Shown here piece by piece: positions 9,486 to 20,787 of a stretch of 64,000 bases of DNA. The stretch covers positions 1-64,000 of the forward strand of contig NZ_PVTD01000003.1 of NCBI RefSeq assembly GCF_003003255.1, read 5' to 3'. A program made the translations under genes and the position numbers. The notes under the pieces were generated by a model. That model was not told the origin of the DNA. It saw only the letters and a program-made list of their open reading frames with translations, and did not search any database. The stretch is from Aliiruegeria haliotis (lineage in GTDB: Bacteria > Pseudomonadota > Alphaproteobacteria > Rhodobacterales > Rhodobacteraceae). Positions within the stretch are counted from its first letter, which is position 1. Each line of letters starts with the position of its first letter.

Positions 9486-10147
9486 AAAGCTACTCCGAGA
9501 TCCGGGAAATGGCCGTGCAGCGCCACGGCGAGGACGGACTTGCCGCCGCGCTTCCTCCCCCGCCTGACGTGCCGCTTCGGGACCTGTCGGACGATCGCCT
9601 GTTGTCCGAATTCTCCCGCCGTGTCTTTCAGGCCGGGTTCAACTGGTCGGTGATCGACAAGAAGTGGCCCAACTTCGAAACCGCCTTTCATGGGTTCGAC
9701 ATCGGTCGGAACGCCCTGATGTCAGACGATGACCTTGATGCGCACCTGAAGAACACCGATATCGTTCGCCATGCGGGCAAGATCCTCTCGATCCGGGATA
9801 ACGCGGCGTTCCTCTCCGATCTCGCACGGGAGCACGGATCGGCGGCGACCTACCTTGGAAACTGGCCGGTCGAGGACACCGTTGGCCTGTTCGATCTGCT
9901 CAAGAAACGTGGTACGCGCCTGGGCGGCATGACGGGCCAGTATGCGCTTCGGTTCGCCGGATACGATGCGCTGATCCTGTCGAAATCCGTGGTGGCCGCC
10001 CTGAACATGGCCGGTGTGCTGGACGGCGCTGCGACATCGAAATCCGCACAACGCAAGGCGCAGGAGGCTTTCAACACCTGGCACGAGGAGAGCGGCGACC
10101 GCTACGCAGTGATCAGCCGGACGCTCGCCCTGTCGGTTCCGGACTGA
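9482..10147 (+). CDS. DNA-3-methyladenine glycosylase I-like protein lacking cysteines
   Basis: A 221-residue helical protein resembling the Tag family of the HhH-GPD superfamily; the segment [19 protein letters not shown] (residues 44-62) corresponds to the Tag pocket region. True Tag enzymes remove 3-methyladenine from DNA and bind zinc through two Cys and two His. This protein has no cysteine at all and lacks the N-terminal cysteine, so it is a divergent relative whose activity is uncertain. The GTG start overlaps the recO stop (GTGA), so it is translationally coupled to a repair gene, which fits a DNA-repair role. Confidence 0.75.
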   Translation: MKSYSEIREMAVQRHGEDGLAAALPPPPDVPLRDLSDDRLLSEFSRRVFQAGFNWSVIDKKWPNFETAFHGFDIGRNALMSDDDLDAHLKNTDIVRHAGKILSIRDNAAFLSDLAREHGSAATYLGNWPVEDTVGLFDLLKKRGTRLGGMTGQYALRFAGYDALILSKSVVAALNMAGVLDGAATSKSAQRKAQEAFNTWHEESGDRYAVISRTLALSVPD

Positions 10148-10228
10148 AACCTTGCCGGGGACAGTCGGACAGCTAAAGTGCCTGCGTGCGTCGTCTGGTG
10201 GGCGACGCGGAGGAAGAGCAACACGGCA

Positions 10229-11203
10229 ATGATCATCCCCGCCCGCACCCTGACGCTTGCCGCCTGCCTTCTGGCTCAGCCGGCTGTTGCGCTAGATCCG
10301 ACCTTTCCAACCAGTGCCCGACTGGTGGCCCAGGAAGAGACACCGCTCGGCTCGCTCGCCCTTCCGCTGTCGCCCGTGCGCGACGGCACCCCGGCGACAG
10401 AGGTCGCCGACGGATCAATCCGCCACAGGGCCTGGCAGTTGCAGGGCGCCAACCTGACCACGTTGCAATTGCTCGACCCACTGCGCTCGCAGCTTGTCCA
10501 GGCCGGGTATCAGCCCGTGTTCGAATGTGAAGCGACTGAATGCGGCGGGTTCGAGTTCCGGTATTCCCTGCCGGTTCTGCCAGCACCGGAAATGCACGTG
10601 GACCTCGGAGACTACCGGTTTTTGCTCGTCCATCGTGGGGACGGCGACCAGATCGAGCGCGCGTTCCTGCTGGTCAGCCGCTCCGACAATCGCGGCTTTG
10701 TTCAACTGACAGAGGTCACGCCGTCCGATGTCCCGGCCGGCACGGCGCTGCGCGAGTCGGACACCACCGGGCCGCGTCCGCGACCGACGGTTTCCGGGAC
10801 GGCCCCACCCACGGCAGACCTCGATTCCCCACTAGCCAACACACTCCGACAACAGGGTCATGTCTCCCTTGATGACCTGTCCTTTCAGACGGGCTCCTCG
10901 GCACTGGAGGCAACGGAATTCGCATCTCTCGAAGCATTGGCCACCTTTCTGACACGCGCGCCCGAAGCGCGGATAACACTCGTGGGGCACACGGATGCAG
11001 AAGGAGAACTGGCCAGCAATATCGCATTGTCGAGGAAGCGCGCTGCGGAGGTACGTGCGCGGCTGATCTCCGATCACGCTATCGCCGGCGACCGGATTTC
11101 GGCAGAGGGCGTGGGATACCTTGCTCCACGCGCACCCAATTCCACAGAGGATGGTCGCAAGCGAAACCGGCGTGTCGAGGTCATCCTGCAAGGGACAGAG
11201 TGA
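10229..11203 (+). CDS. OmpA-family peptidoglycan-binding outer-membrane protein
   Basis: A 324-residue exported protein. The signal peptide (MIIPARTLTLAACLLAQPAV, then ALA) is followed by a unique domain of about 170 residues with a possible disulfide pair (FECEATECGGFEF), a Pro/Thr-rich linker (TTGPRPRPTVSGTAPPTADL) and a C-terminal OmpA domain of about 110 residues. The OmpA part shows the expected LSFQTGSSAL, LVGHTDAEG and LSRKRAAEVRARLI, which bind diaminopimelate of peptidoglycan. The ATG at 10229 has GGAGGAAGAG about 11 nt upstream; a start 51 nt earlier is in frame but would bury the signal peptide. A strong terminator follows 46 nt after the stop. Confidence 0.88.
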   Translation: MIIPARTLTLAACLLAQPAVALDPTFPTSARLVAQEETPLGSLALPLSPVRDGTPATEVADGSIRHRAWQLQGANLTTLQLLDPLRSQLVQAGYQPVFECEATECGGFEFRYSLPVLPAPEMHVDLGDYRFLLVHRGDGDQIERAFLLVSRSDNRGFVQLTEVTPSDVPAGTALRESDTTGPRPRPTVSGTAPPTADLDSPLANTLRQQGHVSLDDLSFQTGSSALEATEFASLEALATFLTRAPEARITLVGHTDAEGELASNIALSRKRAAEVRARLISDHAIAGDRISAEGVGYLAPRAPNSTEDGRKRNRRVEVILQGTE

Positions 11204-11248
11204 TCCCATCGGAGCCGCCACAGCGCTTCGGAGCAACCCCGAAAGGTA

Positions 11249-11278
11249 AATGGCCGGAGGGGCAAACCTCCGGCCATT
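11249..11278 (+). terminator. Strong hairpin after the OmpA-family gene
   Basis: AATGGCCGGAGG and CCTCCGGCCATT form a perfect 12-bp stem around a GGCAAA loop. It lies 46 nt after the OmpA-like gene and 31 nt before the end of the convergent LysR gene, so it probably terminates both. There is no long T-run on the plus strand. Confidence 0.8.
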
Positions 11279-11308
11279 CAGCATCGTGTTGGATTTCGTC
11301 CGGTATCC

Positions 11309-12214
11309 CTACCAGATCTCCTGCCCCTTTTCGGAGAAGCTTCGGACAAGGAAGTCGATGAAGGCGCGCACCTTGGGCTGGGTAAACCGGCCCGGCGGGT
11401 ACACCGCATAAATCCCAAGCGGTTCGATCGGCAGATCCGGGATCGCTTCTTCTACCAGCCCCTCGCGCATGGCGTCGGCGTAGAGGAAGCTCGGCAGATA
11501 CGCGATACCAAGCCCCGAGACGGCGGCGTTGAGCAGCGACTGGCCATCATTGACCGTCAACCATCCGGCAGTGCGTACCTGGCGCCGCTCTCCCGACGGG
11601 GCTGTCAGCTTCCAGACATTGCCCGAAGATTGATTGGAATAATGCAGCAGTTTGTGTCCGTTCAGATCATCGATCTTCTGCGGCCGCCCGTAGTGCTGGT
11701 AGTAGCTTGGGCTGGCAATCATTCGTTTGCTGGTTTCGGCCAGTTTGCGTGCACGCAGCGTGGAATCTTCCAACTCTCCGATCCGGATCGCCATGTCGAA
11801 ACCTTCGGAGATCAGCTCCACGTAGCGATTGTTCAGCACCATGTTGACGGTGATATCCGGGTACTCGGCGAGGAAGTCACCAAGGATCGGCGAGAGATGA
11901 TTCACCCCGAAATCGGTAGCTACGGAGATCCGCAACAGGCCGGACGGCGCCGATTGCATCGATGTGACGAGCGCATCGGCCTCGCCGGCGTCGTTCAGCA
12001 CGCGACGGGCGCGGTCGTAATAGGCCAGACCGATTTCCGTGGGCGAGACGCGGCGGGTGGTGCGGTTCAATAGGCGGGCACCAAGACGCGCCTCGAGCGA
12101 GGACACGTGTTTGGAAACGGCCGACTTGGAGATGCCCATTTTCTTCGCGGCATCCGTGAAGCCACCCTGATCCACAACGGTGGCGAAGGCTTCCATCTCG
12201 GTCAGGCGATCCAT
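11309..12214 (-). CDS. LysR-family transcriptional regulator
   Basis: A 301-residue LysR regulator. The N-terminal winged helix-turn-helix (about residues 1-60) reads MDRLTEMEAFATVVDQGGFT and KKMGISKSAVSKHVSSLEAR; the remainder is a periplasmic-binding-like effector domain (about 90-295). The proline-containing segment EAIPDLPIEPLGIYAVYPPG and the overall pattern resemble the AaeR/DsbA-type LysR subgroup, but the effector is unknown. It converges with the OmpA-like gene. The nearest gene upstream, fadH, lies on the same strand 348 nt away, so a target is not obvious from position. Confidence 0.9.
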   Translation of the reverse strand: MDRLTEMEAFATVVDQGGFTDAAKKMGISKSAVSKHVSSLEARLGARLLNRTTRRVSPTEIGLAYYDRARRVLNDAGEADALVTSMQSAPSGLLRISVATDFGVNHLSPILGDFLAEYPDITVNMVLNNRYVELISEGFDMAIRIGELEDSTLRARKLAETSKRMIASPSYYQHYGRPQKIDDLNGHKLLHYSNQSSGNVWKLTAPSGERRQVRTAGWLTVNDGQSLLNAAVSGLGIAYLPSFLYADAMREGLVEEAIPDLPIEPLGIYAVYPPGRFTQPKVRAFIDFLVRSFSEKGQEIW

Positions 12215-12562
12215 AAGCGATCCTCGTGAACTCTTTGTCTACGGGTCATGTATCCATTCGAATTCCGGCAAGACTGGGGCAAACTGCCGACAATGTCTGG
12301 GATTAATCGGGCATCGTTTTGCCTATGGAAACACTAGAGCGCGCAAAAAACCCTTTGGACTCTGGTGACTTGAGCAACAAATCGAGGATACGGCTACCAG
12401 TCGGCCTGCCTCATTTGCCCCTTCAGCAAGAAATTTTTTTTGTGCTGATTGCGTCCCATCGGGCGACAATCTAGGCGCGTGTCCGGCGGTTTCCGAGGGA
12501 TGCGAAACAAAGAAAGGGCCCCACCAGGGGGCCCTTAAAAAGACACTTCCGCCCGATTTCTG
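12215..12562. other. 348-nt region upstream of lysR and downstream of fadH
   Basis: This contains the terminator of fadH (12514-12536) and then about 300 nt of comparatively AT-rich DNA leading to the LysR start. It includes A- and T-rich stretches near 12345-12355 and 12430-12440 that could be promoter elements. No protein-coding gene or RNA gene is supported. Confidence 0.5.
12514..12536 (-). terminator. Terminator hairpin downstream of fadH
   Basis: AAGGGCCCC and GGGGCCCTT form a perfect 9-bp stem with a 5-nt loop, 26 nt after the fadH stop. On the reverse strand it is followed by CTTTGTTT, consistent with an intrinsic terminator. Confidence 0.8.
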
Positions 12563-14687
<2,125 letters not shown>

Positions 14688-15075
14688 TCAGGTCTCCGCC
14701 GCTTCGGCGCAGTGGTGCCGAACGGCTTTCTTGAGCAGATCGAGTTCCGCGCGCAGCATTTCCAGTTCCACCCGGATGTCCTCGTCCAGAGACGGTCCTG
14801 TGACGATGGAGAACCGCGCCAGCGTCTCGTCACTGGCCATGTCTCTCACGACGAAGGTTTGCACACCATCCGACAGGAGATGCACCGGGATCGGCACCTT
14901 GAGTGTCCAGAGGTTCCCGACCTCGGCGTCGGGGGAACAGTTGCGCCCCCTCAATCGGAGTGTCCTGAAGCACAACCTCGATGAGCGGTGCCTCCATGTC
15001 TCCGTCCGGTGCGACTAATACTTCGTGCCAGACACCGCCACGAACTCGTGCTATCGAGAGGGTGAGTTCTGTCAT
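14688..15075 (-). pseudogene. Small conserved-looking protein interrupted by a +1 frameshift
   Basis: Two reading frames join to make one sensible protein of about 129 residues. The first starts at the ATG at 15073-15075 (GAGGA just upstream) with MTELTLSIARVRGGVWHEVL and runs to EGAQLFP. The second continues DAEVGNLWTLKVPIPVHLL and ends in a leucine-zipper-like helix (DIRVELEMLRAELDLLKKAV). The switch falls in the G5 run at 14931-14935; removing one G restores the frame. I do not recognise the family. The start overlaps the stop of the DUF6478 gene region (TGAGGA), so the pair looks like one transcription unit. Decay, sequencing error or frameshifting are all possible. Confidence 0.6.
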
Positions 15076-15082
15076 GGCATCC

Positions 15083-15856
15083 TCAAAGCTCGGCACGGAA
15101 GCGGCGGTGGCACGAAACGTCCTGCAGGTGGATCATGTTCATGGCCGGCGCCTTGAAGATCAAGTCGATCCATGCGGCTTCCACGCGAGTCTCATGCATG
15201 TCGGCATAAGCGAGGTCGAATTCCAGTGCCGCAATGCCATCCGAAACTCCGACCTCGCGCGAAATCTTCTCAGTGTTTGGCCCGTGGCGAACGTTCAACC
15301 GGGCGAAGACCTCCAACGGGCGCTCGGTTTCGAGCGACGCCCGAACCCCGATCAGGTGCCGGCGCGAAAGGCCGGAGATTGCCTCGGACGGCAAATCCAT
15401 CGCCAGCGACAGGAAGGACCCATTGAACCGAAAGACCTCTATCTGAAGGGCATATTTGCCATCCGGATCTGATCCGGCCGGCTCAGGAAGCTGTCGGGTG
15501 GCGATGTCGCAATCGGGACAGTCGTGAAACAGGGCCACATCCTGTGCAAGACGAGTCCCGGAGGTCAGATTGGTGTGACCGCGCGGTGTAGCCGGCTCGC
15601 ACCAGAGCGACGGTCGCCATACGCAATCCGCGCCTCTCGGGGCGTTTGACCTGTGCACGTTAACCTCGTCGTCGCCGCGAGGCTCCGCCCGCTTGCCGTT
15701 CCGGCGTTGATCACCATGCCCTGTCTGGGCGTCATGGCCCACGCCTTTCGGGTCGGAGGACCCCGGCGATACGACTGCTTCCAGCCCCCGGCGCCAACGG
15801 CGCAGAACTCCCCTGTCGAAGAGACCGCCAATCCGATTGATCGCGCCCTTTGCCAT
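15083..15856 (-). CDS. DUF6478-type protein of Rhodobacterales
   Basis: This encodes 257 residues. The C-terminal two thirds read like the DUF6478 family, a Rhodobacterales-restricted family of unknown function: VWRPSLWCEP, DVALFHDCPDCDIATRQL, EVFRFNGSFLSLAMDLP and AWIDLIFKAPAMNMIHLQDV. The N-terminus keeps the expected LRRWRRGLE start, but residues about 30-75 are a Gly/Asp/Arg-rich stretch (GHDAQTGHGDQRRNGKRAEP) unlike the helical segment I would expect there. That part may have diverged or shifted frame locally. It is immediately followed by the frameshifted gene at 14688-15075, probably in one operon. Confidence 0.7.
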   Translation of the reverse strand: MAKGAINRIGGLFDRGVLRRWRRGLEAVVSPGSSDPKGVGHDAQTGHGDQRRNGKRAEPRGDDEVNVHRSNAPRGADCVWRPSLWCEPATPRGHTNLTSGTRLAQDVALFHDCPDCDIATRQLPEPAGSDPDGKYALQIEVFRFNGSFLSLAMDLPSEAISGLSRRHLIGVRASLETERPLEVFARLNVRHGPNTEKISREVGVSDGIAALEFDLAYADMHETRVEAAWIDLIFKAPAMNMIHLQDVSCHRRFRAEL

Positions 15857-15919
15857 GCACCCGTTCCAAGGAAACCGCCACGTCCCTCTTTACGGGAAAA
15901 GGTTTCAAACCTGCAAACA

Positions 15920-16540
15920 CTAGCGCATGCGGGGACTGGCTGCCGCGATCCGGCTTGCGAAATCCTCGACGATGCGCATCCCGGCTTGCGACGGGATCGG
16001 GTGGTCCGGCACGTCCCTGAGCGTTGCCGTCACCATTCGCCCGTTCACTTCGAAAATCGTGCGCCAGCTCTGTCCGTCGAGAACATCGCTGTCATTCCGC
16101 TCCAGTGCGTGCACGAAATAGGCGCCATCCTTGGCGAAATGTTCGCGGATCGCGATGTGGTCGGAGTTGCCCGTGCTCGACAACAGTGCTTCGCCCCGCG
16201 TGGTGTCGAAAAAAGCGGCGAACTCCTGTTCGGACGGGAAGGCCCGACCGACGGTCGTGCCGTCGACACTGGCCGTCAGCAAACCGGGTCGGCGCGGCGT
16301 TGGCGCATCCTCTCGCCCGGTGACCGCCCGGCAGGATGCCAGCAGGACAAAAGCATCGTGGCTGTCGGAGCGGCTGCCTGGCGCATCGATGCAATAGCCG
16401 GCCGGAGCCGCGATCACCACTGCATTGTCGAGAACCGGAAAGCGGGTGAGCGTGCCGTCCACCTTCCCCGCCGTTCTGCTGACCGGCGCATCCGTTGCGC
16501 AACCGGCCAGAAGGAAAGCGGCGCAGAAATGCGCCGCCAT
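15920..16540 (-). CDS. Predicted lipoprotein of unknown function
   Basis: A 206-residue protein starting MAAHFCAAFLLAGCATDAPV; LLAGC is a lipobox and Cys14 the predicted lipidation site. The mature part (PVLDNAVVIAAPAGYCIDAP, then DAFVLLASCRAVTG and DHIAIREHFAKDGAYFVHAL) contains a Cys pair that could form a disulfide and ends in a short helix. It resembles uncharacterised periplasmic lipoproteins of Rhodobacterales, and I assign no function. It starts 14 nt downstream of the ilvD stop on the same strand, so it is probably the second gene of that transcript. A start 33 nt earlier would place charged residues before the signal peptide. Confidence 0.75.
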   Translation of the reverse strand: MAAHFCAAFLLAGCATDAPVSRTAGKVDGTLTRFPVLDNAVVIAAPAGYCIDAPGSRSDSHDAFVLLASCRAVTGREDAPTPRRPGLLTASVDGTTVGRAFPSEQEFAAFFDTTRGEALLSSTGNSDHIAIREHFAKDGAYFVHALERNDSDVLDGQSWRTIFEVNGRMVTATLRDVPDHPIPSQAGMRIVEDFASRIAAASPRMR

Positions 16541-16553
16541 CGTGCTCTTCGGA

Positions 16554-18317
16554 CTACAGGTCCATGTAGACATGCTTCTCGTCTTTGCCCCCGGGGTGAG
16601 TCACGGCCCCCAGTCTGGCACCCCCCACAAGCTGCGCGTATTTCCACAGCGCGCCGGTGGCGTAGATGGTGTCCCGAGGTCCTGCCCAGCTTTTCTTTCG
16701 TTCGGCGAGTTGCTCGTCGCTCAACGCGACCGAGATCTCGCCCTTGATTGCGTCGATGGTAATCACGTCACCATCCTCGAGCAACGCAATCGGCCCGCCA
16801 TGAGCGGCTTCCGGCCCAACGTGCCCGACGCAGAACCCACGGGTCGCGCCGGAGAAGCGGCCATCGGTGATCAACGCCACTTTCTTGCCCATTCCCTGTC
16901 CCGAAAGGGCGGCCGTCGTGGCCAGCATCTCGCGCATGCCGGGGCCACCGGCGGGGCCTTCGTTGCGGATCACGATAACCTCGCCTTCCTTGTAGCCACG
17001 CGCCTTTACCGCCTCGAACGCGTCCTCCTCGCAATCGAAGACACGGGCCGGACCGGAGAAGACCTGCTGCTCGGTTTCCATGCCGGCCACCTTCACGATG
17101 GCACCTTCCGGCGCAAGGTTGCCCTTCAGGCCGACAACGCCGCCGGTCTGGGTGATCGGCGTTTCGATCGGGTAGATCACGCGCCCGTCGGCGTCGCGGT
17201 CGATGCGGTCCAGTTCCTCGCCAATGGTGCGGGTCGAAGCGGTCACGCAATCCTCGTGGATCAGGCCCGCCTTGCGCAGCTCCTTCATCACGACAGGAAT
17301 CCCGCCAGCGTCATAGAGGTCCTTGGCCACGTACTGGCCACCCGGCTTCAGGTCCACGAAATAGGGCGTGTCGTGGAAGATCTCGCAGACGTCGAACAGG
17401 TCGAAGTCGATGCCGGCTTCGTGGGCGATGGCCGGCAGGTGCAGCCCGGCATTGGTCGAGCCACCCGTGCAGGCAACCACGCGCGCAGCGTTTTCGAGGC
17501 TTTGGCGGGTGACGACGTCCCGGGCGCGGATATTCTGTTCCAGCAGCTTCATCACCGCCTCGCCGGACGCGGTCCCATACTGGTCCCGGCTTTCATAGGG
17601 CGCGGGCGCTCCGGAGGAATTGAACAGCGCAAGGCCGATTGCTTCGCTGACGCAGGCCATCGTGTTGGCGGTGAACTGACCGCCACAGGCGCCGGCAGAC
17701 GGGCAGGCCACCCGCTCAAGGATCGCAAGTGCCTCGTCGCTGAGGGTGCCGTTCTGGTGGCGCCCGACGGCTTCGAACATGTCCTGCACGGTCAGGTCAC
17801 GGTTGGCAAAATCCTCTGGCACATTCGCGCCGGCGGGCACCTTGCCCGGAAGGATAGAACCGCCGTAGATGAAGACCGACGGCACGTTCAGGCGAACCAT
17901 TGCCATCATCATCCCGGGCAACGACTTGTCACAGCCCGCAAGCCCGACCAGCGCATCGTAGCAATGGCCGCGCATGGTCAGTTCGACCGTGTCGGCGATG
18001 GCTTCGCGGCTGGCAAGCGAGGAGCGCATCCCCTCGTGACCCATGGCGATGCCATCGGTCACGGTGATGGTGGTGAACTCGCGCGGGGTGCCGCTGGCAG
18101 CCTTGACGCCGAGCTTCACCGACTGGGCCTGACGGTTCAGCGCGATGTTGCATGGCGCGGCTTCGTTCCAGCAGGTGGCGACGCCCACGAGGGGTTGGTG
18201 GATCTCCTCCTCGCTGACACCCATCGCGTACATATAGGAGCGATGAGGTGCCCGCGCCGGACCTTCGGTCACGTGGCGGCTGGGCAGGTTGGATTTGTCG
18301 AACGGACCCTTCAGCAT
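16554..18317 (-). CDS. ilvD: Dihydroxy-acid dehydratase IlvD
   Basis: IlvD dehydrates 2,3-dihydroxyisovalerate and 2,3-dihydroxy-3-methylvalerate in valine, isoleucine and leucine synthesis. It is a cytoplasmic Fe-S enzyme of 587 residues. The family signatures are present: [16 protein letters not shown] and [16 protein letters not shown] supply cluster cysteines, and [20 protein letters not shown] lies near the C-terminus. It belongs to the longer IlvD/Edd type acting on branched-chain precursors rather than on phosphogluconate or sugar acids, judged from overall similarity. No attenuator-like leader is visible in the 175 nt before the start. Confidence 0.95.
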   Translation of the reverse strand: MLKGPFDKSNLPSRHVTEGPARAPHRSYMYAMGVSEEEIHQPLVGVATCWNEAAPCNIALNRQAQSVKLGVKAASGTPREFTTITVTDGIAMGHEGMRSSLASREAIADTVELTMRGHCYDALVGLAGCDKSLPGMMMAMVRLNVPSVFIYGGSILPGKVPAGANVPEDFANRDLTVQDMFEAVGRHQNGTLSDEALAILERVACPSAGACGGQFTANTMACVSEAIGLALFNSSGAPAPYESRDQYGTASGEAVMKLLEQNIRARDVVTRQSLENAARVVACTGGSTNAGLHLPAIAHEAGIDFDLFDVCEIFHDTPYFVDLKPGGQYVAKDLYDAGGIPVVMKELRKAGLIHEDCVTASTRTIGEELDRIDRDADGRVIYPIETPITQTGGVVGLKGNLAPEGAIVKVAGMETEQQVFSGPARVFDCEEDAFEAVKARGYKEGEVIVIRNEGPAGGPGMREMLATTAALSGQGMGKKVALITDGRFSGATRGFCVGHVGPEAAHGGPIALLEDGDVITIDAIKGEISVALSDEQLAERKKSWAGPRDTIYATGALWKYAQLVGGARLGAVTHPGGKDEKHVYMDL

Positions 18318-18492
18318 GGCTTTCCCCTGTCTGGCTTGCCGGATGGAATAGCTGTCGCGGAAAGGCGGAGCAAGCGGGAACCGCCTGAACCCTGGTTGCC
18401 GTCAACGTGAACCTGCGCGGTGGAGCGGCGAGCTGGCATCGCAGCGGACGGCGGGCACTTCTCCGGTCTGCCCACTGCGCAACGACCGGCTG

Positions 18493-19764
18493 TCAGCCAT
18501 GGTCCTTTAGGATCGCCCCCGCGAGATACAGCGAGCCGCAGATCACGATACGGCCTGCATCCTTGCTGCCGACGATCCGCCGGATCGCCTCGGCGGGATT
18601 CACGGCCGCGGCGACAGGTACATCGAGCGTGATCGCATCGGCGAGCGCCTCGGCGTCCCATGATGCATCTTCATCGGGAATATGGACAGTCTGGATGGCT
18701 TCGACCCGTGGTGTCAGCGGGGCAAGGTAATCGTCCGGCTCGCGGCTGCGCAGCATGCCGAGGACAAGGGATGTTGGCCGGTCTGGCAAGCTGGCGAGGC
18801 TTTCGGCGAGCGCCGTCCCGGCGTGCCGGTTGTGCCCCCCATCGAGCCAGATCTCCCAGCCCGGCGCGGCCTCTACCAATGGACCGGAGCGGAGGCGCTG
18901 CATTCGGGCGGGCCAGGTTGCGCCGGTCATCGCGGCTTCGCAGGTGGCCTCGCCATGACCAAGATAGCGGAGCGCTGCAAGAACCATGCCCGCGTTCTCG
19001 ACCTGGTGCGGACCGACAAGCGCGGGGCGTGGAAGGTCCAGCAGTCCGGTCTCATCCTGGAAAACCAGCCGGCCGCGTTCCTCCCAGACATGCCAGTGCT
19101 GCCCATGCGCAAGCAGTGGAACGCCAAGCCGCGCGGCCCGGGCCTCGATGACTTCCAGCGCCTCGTCCGTCTGGCGGCCGACCACGCAGGGCACGCCGCG
19201 TTTCAGGATCCCCGCCTTCTCCGCCGCAATCTCGGCGATGCTCTCACCAAGGAAGGCCTGATGATCAAGCGCGACCGGCGTGATGATCGTCAGATCCGGA
19301 GCATCGACCACGTTGGTCGTGTCCATGCGACCGCCCATGCCGACCTCGAGCAACAGGACATCTGCAGGTGTCTCCGAAAAGGCCAGGAACGCCGCGCAGG
19401 TGGTCGCCTCGAAGAAGGTAACCGGCGCCCCGGCGTTGGCCTCCAGCGTCCGCGCCAGGATATCGCGCAAGCCGGCTTCGGTGATGTCCTCACCCGCCAG
19501 AACGATACGTTCGTTGAACCTCACGAGATGCGGCGAGGTATAGGCATGCACCCGCTGGCCGACCCCACTGAAGCCCGCGCGCAACATGGCCTGTGTCGAC
19601 CCCTTGCCATTGGTCCCCGCGATATGGATCACGGGCGGCAGGCGATCCTGCGGACGACCCAGACCCTCCAGCAAGCGATAGGTCCGGCCAAGCGACAGAT
19701 CGATCGCCGACGGATGCAGGTCCATCATCTGCGCCAGCAGCGCAGCGCTGTCGGGTCCTGCCAC
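18493..19764 (-). CDS. folC: Folylpolyglutamate synthase/dihydrofolate synthase FolC
   Basis: FolC adds glutamate to dihydropteroate and then to folates, an ATP-dependent ligase of the Mur ligase superfamily. It has 423 residues. The P-loop is HIAGTNGKGSTQAML (about residues 46-60), followed by the folate-binding YTSPHLVRFNERI, the Mur-type VGMGGRMDTTNVVDAP and the C-terminal WLDGGHNRHAGTALAESL. It starts 2 nt after the accD stop, so accD-folC are one operon, a common alphaproteobacterial arrangement. Confidence 0.95.
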   Translation of the reverse strand: MAGPDSAALLAQMMDLHPSAIDLSLGRTYRLLEGLGRPQDRLPPVIHIAGTNGKGSTQAMLRAGFSGVGQRVHAYTSPHLVRFNERIVLAGEDITEAGLRDILARTLEANAGAPVTFFEATTCAAFLAFSETPADVLLLEVGMGGRMDTTNVVDAPDLTIITPVALDHQAFLGESIAEIAAEKAGILKRGVPCVVGRQTDEALEVIEARAARLGVPLLAHGQHWHVWEERGRLVFQDETGLLDLPRPALVGPHQVENAGMVLAALRYLGHGEATCEAAMTGATWPARMQRLRSGPLVEAAPGWEIWLDGGHNRHAGTALAESLASLPDRPTSLVLGMLRSREPDDYLAPLTPRVEAIQTVHIPDEDASWDAEALADAITLDVPVAAAVNPAEAIRRIVGSKDAGRIVICGSLYLAGAILKDHG

Positions 19765-19766
19765 GT

Positions 19767-20720
19767 TCAGGCGCCCGGTTTGGCTTCGTCTTCAGGATGA
19801 GTGGCAGCGGCGGGCTCGGGAGTCTCGCCAGCCTCAGCCACGGGGGCAGGCAGGTCGCCCATGACCGCGGGTGGCAGGCCAAGCATCATCCGGGTGATGG
19901 TGATCAGTTCGTCCCGCAGGTCCTTGCGATGGGTGACGCGGTCGAGCATGCCATGGTCGAGCAGGTATTCCGCTCGCTGGAAGCCTTCAGGGAGTTTCTC
20001 GCGGATCGTCTGCTCGATGACGCGCGGCCCGGCGAAACAGATCAACGCGTTCGGCTCCGCGATCTGCACATCGCCGAGCATGGCATAGCTTGCGGTCACG
20101 CCGCCCGTGGTCGGATGGGTCAGGACCACGATATAGGGCAGTCCCGCCTCGCGCAGCATCTCCACCGCCACCGTGGTACGGGGCATCTGCATCAGGCTCA
20201 GGATACCTTCCTGCATCCGCGCGCCCCCTGCCGCAGAGAACAGGATCAGCGGGCGCTTCAGTTCCACGGCACGTTCGGCAGCCGCAATGATCGCGTTGCC
20301 GACGTACATGCCCATCGACCCGCCCATGAAGGTAAAGTCCTGTGCGGCGGCGACGATCGGCGTGCGGCCCATCTCGCCCTCCGCGACCAGCATGGCCTCG
20401 GTCTCGCCCGTCTTTTTCTGGGCAGCCTTCAGCCGGTCGGGGTATTTCTTCTGGTCCCGGAAATGGAGCGGGTCGGCCACGGTATCCGGGACGGCCACTT
20501 CCGTGAAGATCCCGCCGTCGAACAGGGTCTCGAACCGGTCGCGGGGCGTCAGCGCCATGTGATGGCTGCAGTTGGTACAGACGTTCAGGTTGTCTTTGAG
20601 TTCCCTGTGAAACAGCATCGTGCCGCATTCCGGGCACTTGCTCCAAAGGTTCTCCGGCACTTCCCGGCGCGAGAAGAGGGAGTTGATCTTTGGACGGACA
20701 TAGTTGGAGATCCAGTTCAT
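19767..20720 (-). CDS. accD: Acetyl-CoA carboxylase carboxyltransferase subunit beta
   Basis: AccD with AccA transfers the carboxyl group from biotin to acetyl-CoA, the committed step of fatty acid synthesis. It has 317 residues. The N-terminal zinc ribbon has Cys29, Cys32, Cys48 and Cys51 (SKCPECGTM and NVCTNCSHH). The crotonase-fold body contains [14 protein letters not shown] and [18 protein letters not shown]. The last about 30 residues ([19 protein letters not shown]) are an acidic Ala/Pro-rich tail without fold. It is followed 2 nt later by folC. Confidence 0.96.
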   Translation of the reverse strand: MNWISNYVRPKINSLFSRREVPENLWSKCPECGTMLFHRELKDNLNVCTNCSHHMALTPRDRFETLFDGGIFTEVAVPDTVADPLHFRDQKKYPDRLKAAQKKTGETEAMLVAEGEMGRTPIVAAAQDFTFMGGSMGMYVGNAIIAAAERAVELKRPLILFSAAGGARMQEGILSLMQMPRTTVAVEMLREAGLPYIVVLTHPTTGGVTASYAMLGDVQIAEPNALICFAGPRVIEQTIREKLPEGFQRAEYLLDHGMLDRVTHRKDLRDELITITRMMLGLPPAVMGDLPAPVAEAGETPEPAAATHPEDEAKPGA

Positions 20721-20787
20721 CGGGGGTCCTCGCGCCTGCGTTTCGGCCCTCAGATATGCCGACGCGGCGGCAATTGCAATTCGCCGA

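Noticed and set aside
15565-15831. Alternative frame inside the DUF6478 gene suggesting two compensating frameshifts
   Set aside because: The main frame is open throughout and the alternative is only weakly protein-like; divergence of the linker is the simpler reading.
16425-18410. 661-codon forward frame opposite ilvD
   Set aside because: Antisense shadow of ilvD, with repetitive Gly/His/Arg composition.
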